DNA of 48,285 nt from Micromonosporaceae bacterium (GTDB taxonomy: Bacteria; Actinomycetota; Actinomycetes; Mycobacteriales; Micromonosporaceae): positions 1 to 48,285 of the forward strand of contig WHTQ01000029.1 of the NCBI GenBank assembly GCA_009377645.1. The letters are read 5' to 3'. Shown here piece after piece: positions 24,831 to 35,179 of the stretch. The translations under genes and the position numbers were made by a program. Under the pieces are notes generated by a model. That model was not told where the DNA came from. It saw nothing but the letters and a program-made list of their open reading frames with translations, and ran no database searches. Position 1 is the first letter of the stretch, and each line of letters opens with the position of its first letter.

Positions 24831-25180
24831 CTACCGCGCTAGGGCCTCGTAGACCGTGCGGGCAACCTTCTCGGCGAGCAGCGGCGGCACGGCGTTCCCA
24901 AGCTGTGCCTGGACGCTGGCGCGAGTACCCACCAGGTCGAAGTCGTCGTCGAACGTGAACAGCCGCTTCACCTCGCCCACCCTCAGTCGCCGGTTTTCCC
25001 AGTGGAACGGACCGACGTTCGGACCCGGCTGCGCCTGGATGGTCGGCGCCGGACGGTCCGGGCTGAGCTTGAGAAGGAACGACCAGTACCGGCTCCGCCA
25101 CCGGAACTGTGGCTGTGCGTGTCCCCGCTCGGCGGTGTAGTGGAGGTAGTTCTCGCCCGGCGGGATGCCGGGCCGGCTCG
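24831..25180 (-). pseudogene. 3' fragment of a C-5 cytosine DNA methyltransferase
   Basis: About 113 codons from IPPGENYLHYT to the TAG at 24831. They match the end of Dcm-type enzymes: RGHAQPQFRWRSRYWSFLLK, then APTIQAQPGPNVGPFHW (motif IX region and the end of the target recognition domain), LRVGEVKRLFTFDDDFDLVG, and motif X VQAQLGNAVPPLLAEKVA. Motifs I (SAM), IV (PCQ) and VI (ENV) are absent because the sequence upstream is the 3' end of the class I fumarase. The in-frame 40 residues before it are Ser/Thr/Arg-rich shadow coding. It is therefore a dead tail of a restriction-modification type gene. Confidence 0.8.
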
Positions 25181-25194
25181 GCCAGCTGGTCCGG

Positions 25195-26862
25195 TCAGCG
25201 GCGGGAGATGGTGAGCACGGGCTGGGCGGTCTCGGCGTAGAAGTCGTTGCCCTTGTCGTCGACCACGATGAACGCCGGGAAGTCCTCGACATCGATCTTC
25301 CAGACCGCTTCCATCCCCAGCTCCGGGTACTCGAGAACCTTCACCTGCCGGATGCAGTCGGCGGCCAGCCGGGCCGCCGGGCCGCCGACCGAGCCAAGGT
25401 AGAACCCGCCGTGCTCCTGGCAGGACCGGGTCACCTGGGCCGACCGGTTGCCCTTGGCCAGCATCACGAACGACCCCCCGGCGGCTTGGAACTTCGCCAC
25501 GTACGAGTCCATCCGGCCGGCGGTGGTAGGACCGAACGAGCCCGACGCGTACCCGTCCGGGGTCTTGGCCGGGCCGGCGTAGTAGACGGCGTGGTCGCGC
25601 AGGTACGACGGCAGCTGCTCGCCCGCGTCCAGCCGGTCGGCGAGCTTCGCGTGGGCGATGTCCCGGGCCACCACCATCGGGCCGGTCAGCGACAGCCGGG
25701 TCTGCACCGGGTAGCGGGACAGCTCGGCCCGGATCTCGGCCATCGGCCGGTTCAGGTCGATCCGGACCACCTCCGACTCGTCCTCCAGATCGGACACATC
25801 CACGTCCGGCAGGAACCGGACCGGGTCGGTCTCCAGCTGCTCCAGCCACACGCCGCTCGGGGTGATCTTCGCGAGCGCCTGCCGGTCCGCCGAGCAGGAC
25901 ACCGCGATCGCCACCGGGCAGGACGCGCCGTGCCGGGGCAGCCGCACCACCCGCACGTCGTGACAGAAGTATCGCCCGCCGAACTGCGCCCCGATCCCGA
26001 ACTGGCGGGTCAGCTCCAGCACCTGCTGCTCCAGCTCCAGGTCCCGGAACCCGTGCCCGGCCGGCGTTCCGGCGGCGGGCAGCGAGTCCAGGTACTTGGC
26101 GGAGGCGTACTTGGCGGTCTTCAGCGCGTACTCGGCCGACGTACCACCGACCACTATGGCCAAGTGGTACGGCGGGCAGGCGGCGGTGCCGATCGCCCGC
26201 AGCTTCTCCTCCAGGAACTGCAGCATCCGGGTCGGGTTGAGCAGCGCCTTGGTCTCCTGGAACAGGTAGGACTTGTTGGCCGAGCCGCCACCCTTGGCCA
26301 TAAACAGGAACTTGTACGCATCCGGCGCGCCGTCCGGGTCCTCGGCGTAGATCTCCACCTGTGCCGGCAGGTTGGTGCCGGTGTTGCGCTCTTCCCACAT
26401 GGTCAGCGGGGCGAGCTGCGAGTAGCGCAGGTTCAATGTGGTGTACGCCTGCCACACCCCGCGGGAGATCGCCTCGGCGTCCCGGCCGTCGGTGAGCACG
26501 TGCCGCCCCCGGTTGCCGACCACGATCGCGGTCCCGGTGTCCTGGCACATCGGCAGCACCCCGCCGGCCGAGATGTTCGCGTTGCGCAGCAGATCCAGCG
26601 CCACGAACCGGTCGTTGGCCGACGCCGCCGGGTCGTCCACGATCGACCGCAGCTGGGCGAGGTGGGCCGGGCGCAGGTAGTGCGCGATGTCGTGCATCGC
26701 CGCCGCGGTCAGCTCGGTCAGCACCTCGGGCGCCACGGTCAGGAAGCTGCGGCCGCCCGGGCCGGGAACCACCGCCAGCCCGGCGTCGGTGACCAGCCGG
26801 TAGTCGGTGGTGTCCGACCCCCGCGGCAGCAGGGGAGAGTACGAGAAATCGGGGCCACTCAT
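25195..26862 (-). CDS. Fumarate hydratase, class I (iron-sulfur)
   Basis: 555 residues, the full length of the two-domain FumA/FumB type. The N-terminal part carries cysteines for a 4Fe-4S cluster (PMCQDTGTA, ~105; [10 protein letters not shown]; ...VSCSADR) and the C-terminal TtdB-like half ends in [26 protein letters not shown], usual for the family. It interconverts fumarate and malate, and the cluster is oxygen sensitive. The ATG is seven bases after TAGTCT (leaderless). It is separated from fumC only by a dead methyltransferase tail. Confidence 0.96.
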   Translation of the reverse strand: MSGPDFSYSPLLPRGSDTTDYRLVTDAGLAVVPGPGGRSFLTVAPEVLTELTAAAMHDIAHYLRPAHLAQLRSIVDDPAASANDRFVALDLLRNANISAGGVLPMCQDTGTAIVVGNRGRHVLTDGRDAEAISRGVWQAYTTLNLRYSQLAPLTMWEERNTGTNLPAQVEIYAEDPDGAPDAYKFLFMAKGGGSANKSYLFQETKALLNPTRMLQFLEEKLRAIGTAACPPYHLAIVVGGTSAEYALKTAKYASAKYLDSLPAAGTPAGHGFRDLELEQQVLELTRQFGIGAQFGGRYFCHDVRVVRLPRHGASCPVAIAVSCSADRQALAKITPSGVWLEQLETDPVRFLPDVDVSDLEDESEVVRIDLNRPMAEIRAELSRYPVQTRLSLTGPMVVARDIAHAKLADRLDAGEQLPSYLRDHAVYYAGPAKTPDGYASGSFGPTTAGRMDSYVAKFQAAGGSFVMLAKGNRSAQVTRSCQEHGGFYLGSVGGPAARLAADCIRQVKVLEYPELGMEAVWKIDVEDFPAFIVVDDKGNDFYAETAQPVLTISRR

Positions 26863-26872
26863 GCCCGCCAGA

Positions 26873-28255
26873 CTACTTGGGTTCGGGGATCTGACCAGGC
26901 GGGGCAGGCGCGCCGTCGAAGGGGGCGAAGCCGATCGAGCGCCCGTCGGCGATCACCACTCCGTCCGGGGCGCACGCCAGCACCCGGGCCGACGTGGCCC
27001 GGGTCAGCCGAGTGTCGCCGGTGGCCGGGTCCCACACGTACACCCGGTCCGGGTTCCGGTCGGCCACCACCACCCCGCACCCGGCCAGCGCCACCCCGGC
27101 ATCCGGGTCGGCGGTCCGCTCCCACTCCCGCTCGCCGTCGCCGCCGAGCCGCACCGCGTACCGGGTGGTCCGGTCGGCGGCCCGGATCACCGCCAGCTCC
27201 GGCGACAGGTCCTCCACCCGCTCGTCCAGCTCACCGGTCCACAGCACCCGCCCGTCATAGCCGTCGACCACGATCGGCAGGCCGTCCGGGCGGACCGCCG
27301 CCATCGCGGTACCGTCGCTCAGCGGTGGCTCCCGCTGCTCGCACCCGACGTCGTCGGTGGTCCAGAGGTGGTAGGGCTGCGGCCCCCACACCGGGGCGCC
27401 GCTGATCGCCTCGTAGCCGGTCACCGAGCTCACGCAGACCCCGCCGTGCCGCTGCATCGTCGACCGCACCACCCGGTCCCCGACCACCATGATCCGCTCG
27501 CCGCGGGCCTGCTCCAGCTCCTGCAGGATCTTCCCGTCCGAGGTCCGCACCACCACCACGAGGTCCGCGCCGCGCCGGGTGGTGGTCAGCCCGAGCAGTG
27601 GCGGCACCGGCTCCGGGCCGGAGACCCGGGAGTGGATCCGGTTCGGGGCGGCGCCGCGGGGCCCGGCCAGCTCCGGGTGGGCGCCCAGCATCCCGGACCG
27701 CTCGCCGGGCAGGTCGGTGGTCCAGACTGGCTGCCCGACGCCGGCCTGCCCGAGCCGGTGGTAGCGCAACTGGCAGGCACGGCCGTCCCCGCACTGCAGG
27801 TCGAGCCAGGCGTCCCGGTAGCCCCAGACCGCCACCGCCCGCTCCTCGGTGTGCAGCACCGCTCCGGTGCCGGGATCCCGCACCTCGTACCCCTCGCCGT
27901 CCCGCGGACTGATGATCACGAGGGCGTCGTCCGGACCACCGGCCACCACCACCCAGCTGGCCGGCAGCTCCTCCTCCTCCGAGCCCGGGGCGATCACGAC
28001 ACCCGAGCTGCGCCGCCGCAGCTGGGTGCTGGTGCCGGCATCGACCGCCAGCGCGTCCCCGGCGGCGGCCGCCGCGGCCGGCCGGGAGCCGAGCCGGTCC
28101 TGCCAGGTCAGGTCCGGCGCCAGCGGCCGTTCCTGGGTGAGCCACCCCCACACCGCCGGCAACGGGTTCGGGGCGATCCCGGAGCCCACCAGCAGCGCGT
28201 ACACGAACACGGCGAGGAGCAGCCACAGCTGGCGCCTACCCCTCCGCTTGGCCAT
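26873..28255 (-). CDS. Membrane-anchored beta-propeller protein (PQQ/BamB-like)
   Basis: 460 residues. A positively charged start (MAKRRGRRQ) and one hydrophobic helix (10-30) suggest an N-terminally anchored extracytoplasmic protein. The remainder consists of repeated beta-strand blocks of the PQQ-like propeller type ([56 protein letters not shown]). It has no enzymatic motif, so it may be a binding or scaffold protein. The ATG follows TAGCGT by six bases (leaderless). It is probably co-transcribed with nothing, since the fumarase has its own promoter 10 bp downstream. Confidence 0.82.
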   Translation of the reverse strand: MAKRRGRRQLWLLLAVFVYALLVGSGIAPNPLPAVWGWLTQERPLAPDLTWQDRLGSRPAAAAAAGDALAVDAGTSTQLRRRSSGVVIAPGSEEEELPASWVVVAGGPDDALVIISPRDGEGYEVRDPGTGAVLHTEERAVAVWGYRDAWLDLQCGDGRACQLRYHRLGQAGVGQPVWTTDLPGERSGMLGAHPELAGPRGAAPNRIHSRVSGPEPVPPLLGLTTTRRGADLVVVVRTSDGKILQELEQARGERIMVVGDRVVRSTMQRHGGVCVSSVTGYEAISGAPVWGPQPYHLWTTDDVGCEQREPPLSDGTAMAAVRPDGLPIVVDGYDGRVLWTGELDERVEDLSPELAVIRAADRTTRYAVRLGGDGEREWERTADPDAGVALAGCGVVVADRNPDRVYVWDPATGDTRLTRATSARVLACAPDGVVIADGRSIGFAPFDGAPAPPGQIPEPK

Positions 28256-28338
28256 CGGTCCACGCTAGCCACGGGTACGCGGCGGCAGGGGCTACGTCAC
28301 GTCGGTCCCGATCCGTCCGTGTCGCTGTGGATTGTCCG

Positions 28339-30113
<1,775 letters not shown>

Positions 30114-30132
30114 GCGGCGCTCGGCTGCCCCG

Positions 30133-30138
30133 TACACT
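30133..30138 (+). promoter_or_regulatory. -10 element for leaderless uORF and RDD gene
   Basis: TACACT six bases before the GTG at 30145; the predicted transcription start is that GTG. The -35 element is weak (TGAGCG at 30111, 16-base spacer). Confidence 0.5.
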
Positions 30139-30144
30139 GCCCGG

Positions 30145-30165
30145 GTGACCGTGGAGCAATCGTGA
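30145..30165 (+). CDS. Leaderless six-codon upstream ORF coupled to RDD gene
   Basis: GTG ACC GTG GAG CAA TCG TGA encodes MTVEQS and stops at 30163-30165, overlapping the GTG at 30162 of the RDD-domain gene as GTGA. The first GTG is placed exactly where a transcript from TACACT would begin. The peptide is probably a device to load ribosomes on a leaderless mRNA and hand them to the next start; it may have no function of its own. Confidence 0.45.
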   Translation: MTVEQS

Positions 30166-31010
30166 GCGTCCCTCCGGGGTGGTATCGCGACCCGGCCGAG
30201 CCGACCGTCCAGCGGTGGTGGGACGGCGAGGGCTGGGTCGGTGACCCGCTGCCGGCGGACGCCACGCCGCCGCCGGGCCCCCCGGCCCAGGAGCCACCGG
30301 TGCCGGTGCCGGTGCCGATGGTGCCAGCGGTGCCCGGCGTGCCCGGCGCCACCGAGCCGGCGGCCTCGCCACCCGGAGCCGTCGAACCGGTCCCGCCCGG
30401 CTGGTCGACCGGCCGGGCGGTGCCCGACCTGACCCCGCCCCGCCCCCAGGGTTACCCGCTGGCCACGCTCGGGTCCCGGCTGGTCGCGCGGCTGGTCGAC
30501 ATCGGGATCGTGCTCGCCCTCAACGTCGTGGTGAACGGCTGGTTCGTCTACCAGTTCTGGCTGGAGGTCTCGCCGGTGGTCCAGGAGGCGTGGCGGCGCA
30601 GCCTGGCCGGGGAGACCATGTCCGACCTGCCGGAGACCGGCGACGCCGGCAACCTGCAGCTGGTGATCCTGGTGCTGGCCACGGCGCTCTGGTTCGCGTA
30701 CGAGGTGCCGGCGATCGCCAACACCGGCCAGACCCCGGGCAAGCGGCTGCTGCGGATCCGGGTGGTGCGGCTGGAGGCCACCGAGCCGCTCGGGTTCGGC
30801 CGCTCCTTCCGGCGCTGGAACACGATGGGCCTGCCGACCCTGCTGTGGTGGTGCTTCGGCATCGGCTTCCTGCTCCAGCTGGTCGACGCGCTGTTCGCCG
30901 TGTTCGACCGTCCGCTGCAGCAGGCGCTGCACGACAAGTCGGCCCACACCGCCGTGATCTCGGTCGCGGCGCCGCCGCGACCTGCGAAGGAGTCCCCGGA
31001 TGAGCAGTAG
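30162..31010 (+). CDS. RDD-family membrane protein with DUF2510 N-terminus
   Basis: 282 residues. MSVPPGWYRDPAEPTVQRWW is a DUF2510 domain (GWY.DP....WW), followed by a ~75-residue Pro-rich cytosolic linker. RDD membrane segments (about 105-265) start with LGSRLVARLVDIGIVLAL, which contains the conserved R..D pattern, and include NTGQTPGKRLLRIRVV, a second RDD hallmark. Function of the family is largely unknown; some are implicated in ion balance. There is no Shine-Dalgarno motif; initiation is probably by coupling to the six-codon uORF. Its 3' end overlaps the start of the aminotransferase gene by 11 bases. Confidence 0.85.
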   Translation: MSVPPGWYRDPAEPTVQRWWDGEGWVGDPLPADATPPPGPPAQEPPVPVPVPMVPAVPGVPGATEPAASPPGAVEPVPPGWSTGRAVPDLTPPRPQGYPLATLGSRLVARLVDIGIVLALNVVVNGWFVYQFWLEVSPVVQEAWRRSLAGETMSDLPETGDAGNLQLVILVLATALWFAYEVPAIANTGQTPGKRLLRIRVVRLEATEPLGFGRSFRRWNTMGLPTLLWWCFGIGFLLQLVDALFAVFDRPLQQALHDKSAHTAVISVAAPPRPAKESPDEQ

Positions 31011-32061
31011 CCAGCTGACCCGTCCCGACCTGGACCAGCTCCCCAGCTACGTGCCCGGGCGCAGCGCCCCCGGTGCGATCAAGCTGGCCAGCAACGAGGT
31101 GCCGTACGGGCCGCTGCCCGGGGTGGTGGAGGCGATCACCCAGGCCGCGGCGAACGCCCACCGGTATCCGGACATGGGTGTGGTGGCGCTGCGGGAGACC
31201 CTGGCCGAGCGGTACGGGGTGGGGGTGGACCGGATCGCCACCGGCTGCGGTTCGGTGGCGCTGACCGAGCACCTGGCGCGGGTGACCTGCCTGCCCGGCG
31301 ACGAGATCCTCTACTCGTGGCGAGCGTTCGAGGCGTACCCGATCATCGCGGCGGCAACCGGTGCGACCAGCGTGAAGGTTCCCAACGACGCCGGCCACCG
31401 GCACGACCTGGCGGCGATGGCGGCCGCCGTGACCGACCGGACCCGGATGATCCTGGTCTGCAACCCGAACAACCCCACCGGCACCGCGGCCCGCCGGGCC
31501 GAGCTGGACGAGTTTCTGGCGGCGGTCGGGGAGGGCGTGCTGGTGGTGCTGGACGAGGCGTACCGCGAGTTCGTCACCGACCCGGACGTGCCGGACGGGC
31601 TGGCGGCCTACGGCGACCGGCCGAACGTGGTGATCCTGCGCACCCTGTCCAAGGCGTGGGGGCTGGCCGGGCTGCGGGTCGGGTTCCTGATCGCCGCCCC
31701 GGAGGTGGCCGGGACGGTGCGCAAGGTGGTCACCCCGTTCTCCACCAGCGCCGCGGCGCAGGCGGCGGCGCTGGCGGCGCTGGCCGCCCCGGAGGAGATG
31801 CGGCGCCGGTGCGACCTGGTGATCGCCGAGCGGGGGCGGGTGTTCGAGGCGATCCGCAAGCTGGTGCCGGACGTGCCGGCCGCGCAGTCCAACTTCGTCT
31901 GGCTGCCGTTGGGCGAGCGGTCGGTGCCGTTCGCCACCGCGTGCGCGGCCGGGGGCGTGCTGGTGCGGCCGTTCCCGGACGAAGGGGTACGGGTGACGAT
32001 CGGCACCCCGGAGGAGAACGACACGCTGCTCGCGCTCGCCGAGGATGCGCTGTCCTCCTGA
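31000..32061 (+). CDS. Histidinol-phosphate/aromatic aminotransferase
   Basis: 353-residue fold-type I PLP enzyme of the HisC/Pat group. Landmarks are NEVPYGPLPGVVEAI, VCNPNNPTGT, VLDEAYREF and the PLP lysine K218 in LSKAWGLAGLRVG. It may supply 4-hydroxyphenylpyruvate from tyrosine (or phenylpyruvate from phenylalanine), which would fit hpd lying just upstream and the same strand, or transfer amino groups to imidazole-acetol phosphate in histidine synthesis; sequence alone does not settle it. ATG at 31000 lies inside the 3' end of the RDD gene (GGAG at 30990). Confidence 0.9.
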   Translation: MSSSQLTRPDLDQLPSYVPGRSAPGAIKLASNEVPYGPLPGVVEAITQAAANAHRYPDMGVVALRETLAERYGVGVDRIATGCGSVALTEHLARVTCLPGDEILYSWRAFEAYPIIAAATGATSVKVPNDAGHRHDLAAMAAAVTDRTRMILVCNPNNPTGTAARRAELDEFLAAVGEGVLVVLDEAYREFVTDPDVPDGLAAYGDRPNVVILRTLSKAWGLAGLRVGFLIAAPEVAGTVRKVVTPFSTSAAAQAAALAALAAPEEMRRRCDLVIAERGRVFEAIRKLVPDVPAAQSNFVWLPLGERSVPFATACAAGGVLVRPFPDEGVRVTIGTPEENDTLLALAEDALSS

Positions 32062-32077
32062 CCCGGCGACCGCGGGT
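32061..32077 (+). terminator. Weak hairpin after aminotransferase gene
   Basis: ACCCG (32061-32065) can pair with CGGGT (32073-32077) over a 7-base loop. It is short and may not suffice. Confidence 0.25.
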
Positions 32078-32093
32078 GTGGCACCGTTGACGT

Positions 32094-32300
32094 ATGCGTG
32101 ACGTGTCCGGACCTGACCCGCCCGGCCCCCCGTCTCCCGGCCCCCCGTCTCCCGGGCCACCGAATCCCGGGCCACCGAATCCGCCGCCCGGGCCGCCAGT
32201 CCCGCCACCGGAGCCGCCCACCCCACCGCCCGGACCACCCGCCCCGCCGCCTGGTCCGTCCCCGGTGCCGCCGTTCCCACCGCCGCCACCCGGCGCGTAA
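32094..32300 (+). CDS. Possible Pro-rich (PGPPx-repeat) small protein
   Basis: 68 codons from an ATG with no ribosome site: MRDVSGPDPPGPPS and then almost only Pro and Gly, ending PPPPPGA. Five-residue repeats PGPPS, PGPPS, PGPPN, PGPPN are encoded by a 15-bp tandem array (32121-32180). No signal peptide, helix or charged tail. It may be non-coding low-complexity DNA; the reverse strand is Gly-rich in the equivalent frame. The third-base differences between repeats that keep PGPP constant are slight support for coding. Confidence 0.3.
   Translation: MRDVSGPDPPGPPSPGPPSPGPPNPGPPNPPPGPPVPPPEPPTPPPGPPAPPPGPSPVPPFPPPPPGA
32121..32180. repeat. 15-bp tandem repeat, four copies
   Basis: Two exact copies of CCCGGCCCCCCGTCT (32121-32135, 32136-32150) are followed by two exact copies of a variant, CCCGGGCCACCGAAT (32151-32165, 32166-32180). 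They encode PGPPS twice and PGPPN twice in the frame of the Pro-rich ORF. Confidence 0.85.
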
Positions 32301-32483
32301 CCGGCATTCCGCCCCTCCGCCGCACCAGCACCCCGGCCACCCAACGGGTATGTCTAGAGTTGCTGCCACTCTGCTCGCACAGATGGAGCAGCGCGGCGGC
32401 CGCTGGCGCATCCGGAGCAGACCGGCAGCGTCCATGGACACCACCCGCCGGCCAGCCGCGACACACCGCGGACACCGGCTACG
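32301..32483. other. Intergenic stretch, no recognisable gene
   Basis: 183 bp between the Pro-rich ORF and the metallophosphoesterase stop. A short plus frame from ATG 32349 (MSRVAATLLAQMEQRGGRWR) and another ending [13 protein letters not shown] are visible, but neither matches a family I know nor has a ribosome site. Confidence 0.5.
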
Positions 32484-33269
32484 TCATCCGCTACCCGGGC
32501 CTGGTCGACCGTCCCTAGGACCGAACGTGGTCAGCGCATCGGCATCGGAGTACCGGGACCGCACGAAGGTGTCGGCGAACTCGGCCGCGTTCGGGTAGCC
32601 GGACTCGGCCACGATCCGGGCGCAGGCGGCGTCCAGGTCCAGCTCGGTGCGGCGCAGAGACACCCGGACCGCCCCACCCAGCAGCGCCCAGTGCGCGCCC
32701 GCGCCCCCGTACGGCATCCCGACACTGCCCGGGTTGACCACCGTGCGCCGGTGCGCCAGTCGCAGGAACGGCATGTGGCTGTGCCCGCACACCACCGCCG
32801 ACACACCATCCTCCAGCGTGGACAGCACCTCCGCCCAGCGCTCCAGCGAACTGTCGACCAGCACCACCTCCTGGTCGTCGCGCGGGGTGGCGTGGCAGAA
32901 GACGGTCCGGCCCAGCCCGGCCACGTCCAGCTCCGCCGCCAGCGGCAGCCCCGCCAGCAGCTCCCGCTGGTCCGGGCGCAGCTGGCCGGCCGCCCACGGC
33001 GCGACCTGGTCCGGGATGTCGCCGGTCCCGCCGCGAGCCAGCGTGACCAGCTCCCGGTCGGCGTTGCCTCGCACCCACACCGCCCGGTCGCCGAGCGAGC
33101 TCAGCAGGTCCAGCGTCTCCACCGGCTGCGGCCCGGCGGCGATGTCCCCGGTGAGCACGATCCGGTCCGCCGCCTGTACGTCCGGCTCGGCCAGCACCGC
33201 CTCCAGCGCCGGCAACACCCCGTGGATGTCCGACAGCACCGCCACCGACTCCGCAATCCGCCCACTCAC
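32484..33269 (-). CDS. Metallophosphoesterase (YfcE/MJ0936-like)
   Basis: 261 residues of the calcineurin-like fold: D-x-H in [10 protein letters not shown] in [10 protein letters not shown], the N of RGNADRE, the H of VFCHATPRD, and GHSHMPF, the dinuclear metal set. The C-terminus ([10 protein letters not shown]) is usual, with a short Gly/Pro tail. It hydrolyses phosphodiesters or phosphoesters in the cytosol; the substrate is unknown. GTG at 33269 overlaps the stop of the PLP enzyme gene upstream as GTGA. It is the last gene of a long minus-strand run beginning at 45809. Confidence 0.92.
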   Translation of the reverse strand: MSGRIAESVAVLSDIHGVLPALEAVLAEPDVQAADRIVLTGDIAAGPQPVETLDLLSSLGDRAVWVRGNADRELVTLARGGTGDIPDQVAPWAAGQLRPDQRELLAGLPLAAELDVAGLGRTVFCHATPRDDQEVVLVDSSLERWAEVLSTLEDGVSAVVCGHSHMPFLRLAHRRTVVNPGSVGMPYGGAGAHWALLGGAVRVSLRRTELDLDAACARIVAESGYPNAAEFADTFVRSRYSDADALTTFGPRDGRPGPGSG

Positions 33270-34363
33270 TGGTGCTCCCGCCAGGTGCCGGTGGTGAGGA
33301 AACCGTCGATGGTGGACAGATACGGTGCCAGGTCGAGCCCCTGCCCGCGTACCCAGTCGTCGGCGAAGTAGGTGTGCCGGTAGCGCTCGCCGGAGTCGCA
33401 CAGCAGGGTGACCACCGAGCCGGCCTCGCCGGCCGCGCGGAGCTGGGCGATCAGCCCGAACGCCCCCCACAGGTTGGTGCCGGTCGAGCCGCCGACCCGC
33501 CGGCCGAGCAGCCCGGACGCGGTCCGGGTGGCGGCCACCGAGGCGGCGTCGGGCACCCGGACCATCCGGTCGACCACCGAAGGCAGGAACGACGCCTCCA
33601 CGCCGGGCCGGCCGATCCCCTCGATCCGGGAGCCGTGCGGGCTGCGTACCGACCAGTCGCCACACTCCCAGGCCGGGAAGAACGCCGAGTTCTCCGGGTC
33701 GACCACGCACACCTTGGTGCGGTGCCGCCGGTAGCGCACGTACCGCCCGATCGTGGCGCTGGTGCCGCCGGTGCCGGCGCCGACCACCACCCACGCCGGC
33801 ACCGGGTGCCGCTCCAGTGCCAGCTGCTCGAATATGGACTCGGCGATGTTGTTGTTGCCCCGCCAGTCGGTGGCCCGCTCGGCGTACGTGAACTGGTCCA
33901 TGAAGTGCCCACCCAGGTCGTCGGCGAGCCACCGGGCCTCCACCACCGCCGCGGCCGGGTCCTGCACCAGATGGCACCTGGCGCCGTAGAACTCGATCAG
34001 CTCGATCTTCTCCGGCGAGGTGGACGCGGGCATCACCGCCACGAACGGCAGCCCGAGCATCCGGGCGAAGTAGGCCTCGGAGACCGCGGTCGAGCCGGAG
34101 GACGCCTCCACGATCGTGGTGTCCGGTCCGACCCAGCCGTTGCACAGTGCATAGAGGAACAGCGACCGGGCCAGCCGATGCTTGAGCGAGCCGGTCGGGT
34201 GCACCGACTCGTCCTTGAGATAGAGGTCGATCCCCCACTCCGGCGGCAGCGGGAACGGCAGCAGGTGGGTGTCGGCCGACCGGTTCGCGTCCGCCTCCAC
34301 CCGCGCCACCGCGTCGGTCACCCAGGCCCGGGCCGCCTCGTCACACCGGTCCAGCTGGTTCAT
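33266..34363 (-). CDS. PLP-dependent cysteine synthase/desulfhydrase-family enzyme (Cds1-like)
   Basis: 365-residue fold-type II PLP protein. The Schiff-base Lys is K61 in [15 protein letters not shown], and [11 protein letters not shown] and GAGTGGTS are the substrate- and phosphate-binding loops. The sequence is nearest in memory to actinobacterial Cds1 (L-cysteine desulfhydrase) rather than to CysK, because TGSLKHR replaces SVKDR. It would release sulfide from cysteine. Gene order and the GTGA overlap join it to the metallophosphoesterase; 36 bp separate it from the PH-domain gene. How it relates to the Tad genes upstream is unclear. Confidence 0.88.
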   Translation of the reverse strand: MNQLDRCDEAARAWVTDAVARVEADANRSADTHLLPFPLPPEWGIDLYLKDESVHPTGSLKHRLARSLFLYALCNGWVGPDTTIVEASSGSTAVSEAYFARMLGLPFVAVMPASTSPEKIELIEFYGARCHLVQDPAAAVVEARWLADDLGGHFMDQFTYAERATDWRGNNNIAESIFEQLALERHPVPAWVVVGAGTGGTSATIGRYVRYRRHRTKVCVVDPENSAFFPAWECGDWSVRSPHGSRIEGIGRPGVEASFLPSVVDRMVRVPDAASVAATRTASGLLGRRVGGSTGTNLWGAFGLIAQLRAAGEAGSVVTLLCDSGERYRHTYFADDWVRGQGLDLAPYLSTIDGFLTTGTWREHQ

Positions 34364-34399
34364 GGCCGGACGGTAACACCGGCGGGACGGCCACCCGGC

Positions 34400-35179
34400 T
34401 CAGGCGTCGCCCAGCTGGTCCTCCCGGTCCTCGCCGCCGTCCAGCCGCTGCTCCACCGCGTGCGGCTCGTACATCTCCTCCACCACCCGCAGGTAGAGCT
34501 CGTTCGGGTTGGGCAGGTGCGGGATCTCCCGCAGCGCCTGGTCCTGCCCGGCCGACTCGAGCACGAACGTGCCGTAGTTGAGCAGCCGGGCGGTCGGCGT
34601 CTGCTCGTACTTCATGTCGGTCACCCGGGCCAGCGGCATCATCGCCACGTGCCGGGTGACGATGCCGCTGACCACCATCACCCGCTTGTTGGTGAGGATG
34701 AACCGGTCGAAGTGCCACTCCGCGACCCGCCAGCCGACCCAGGCCAAAACCACCAGCCAGGCCAGTACGGTCAGCGGCGGCACCCAGGCCAGGTCCCGCG
34801 GACCCCGCCCCGACCACGCCTCGACGTAGCCGGCCAGCAGGCCGAACCCGACCGTCGCGAGCACGCCGACCGTGATCGGGGTGGACAGGTGGATCAGGTG
34901 CCGCCGCCACTCGCCGCGGAACCGCTCGGTCGGGAACAGGTAGCGGGCGATCAGGTCGCTCGGCGGCTCCTGCAGCGGAGACACCCGGCGTACGGCGGCC
35001 GCCGGCGCGTCGAGCGGCTGTAGCCCGGCCAGCTCGGACGGATCGATCGGCGGCAGCGACTCCGGGACCCGCGGGCCGGGGACCGGCGCAATCCCGAGGT
35101 ACGCGGTGTCCGCGGAGCCGGCCGGGTCCGCGGTGCCGGCCGGGTCGGCGGGCGGCGGTGCCGGTGGCGGCGCGGTCAT
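34400..35179 (-). CDS. PH-domain membrane protein
   Basis: 259 residues. A ~90-residue Pro/Asp-rich N-terminus precedes two helices (about 98-118 and 130-150), then a bacterial PH-like domain (bPH_2): WHFDRFILTNKRVMVVSGIV, MMPLARVTDMKYEQT and LNYGTFVLESAG. The ATG overlaps the stop of the LysM-BTAD gene upstream (ATGA), so it is probably co-translated with it. The function of bPH_2 proteins is largely unknown; it lies at the downstream end of the Tad run. Confidence 0.85.
   Translation of the reverse strand: MTAPPPAPPPADPAGTADPAGSADTAYLGIAPVPGPRVPESLPPIDPSELAGLQPLDAPAAAVRRVSPLQEPPSDLIARYLFPTERFRGEWRRHLIHLSTPITVGVLATVGFGLLAGYVEAWSGRGPRDLAWVPPLTVLAWLVVLAWVGWRVAEWHFDRFILTNKRVMVVSGIVTRHVAMMPLARVTDMKYEQTPTARLLNYGTFVLESAGQDQALREIPHLPNPNELYLRVVEEMYEPHAVEQRLDGGEDREDQLGDA

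Noticed and set aside
25165-27405. Plus-strand 746-codon frame
   Set aside because: Antisense to class I fumarase, which has full family features.
31730-32344. Minus-strand Gly-rich frame over the PGPP repeats
   Set aside because: No start signal, runs antisense into the aminotransferase; mirrors the Pro-rich repeat.
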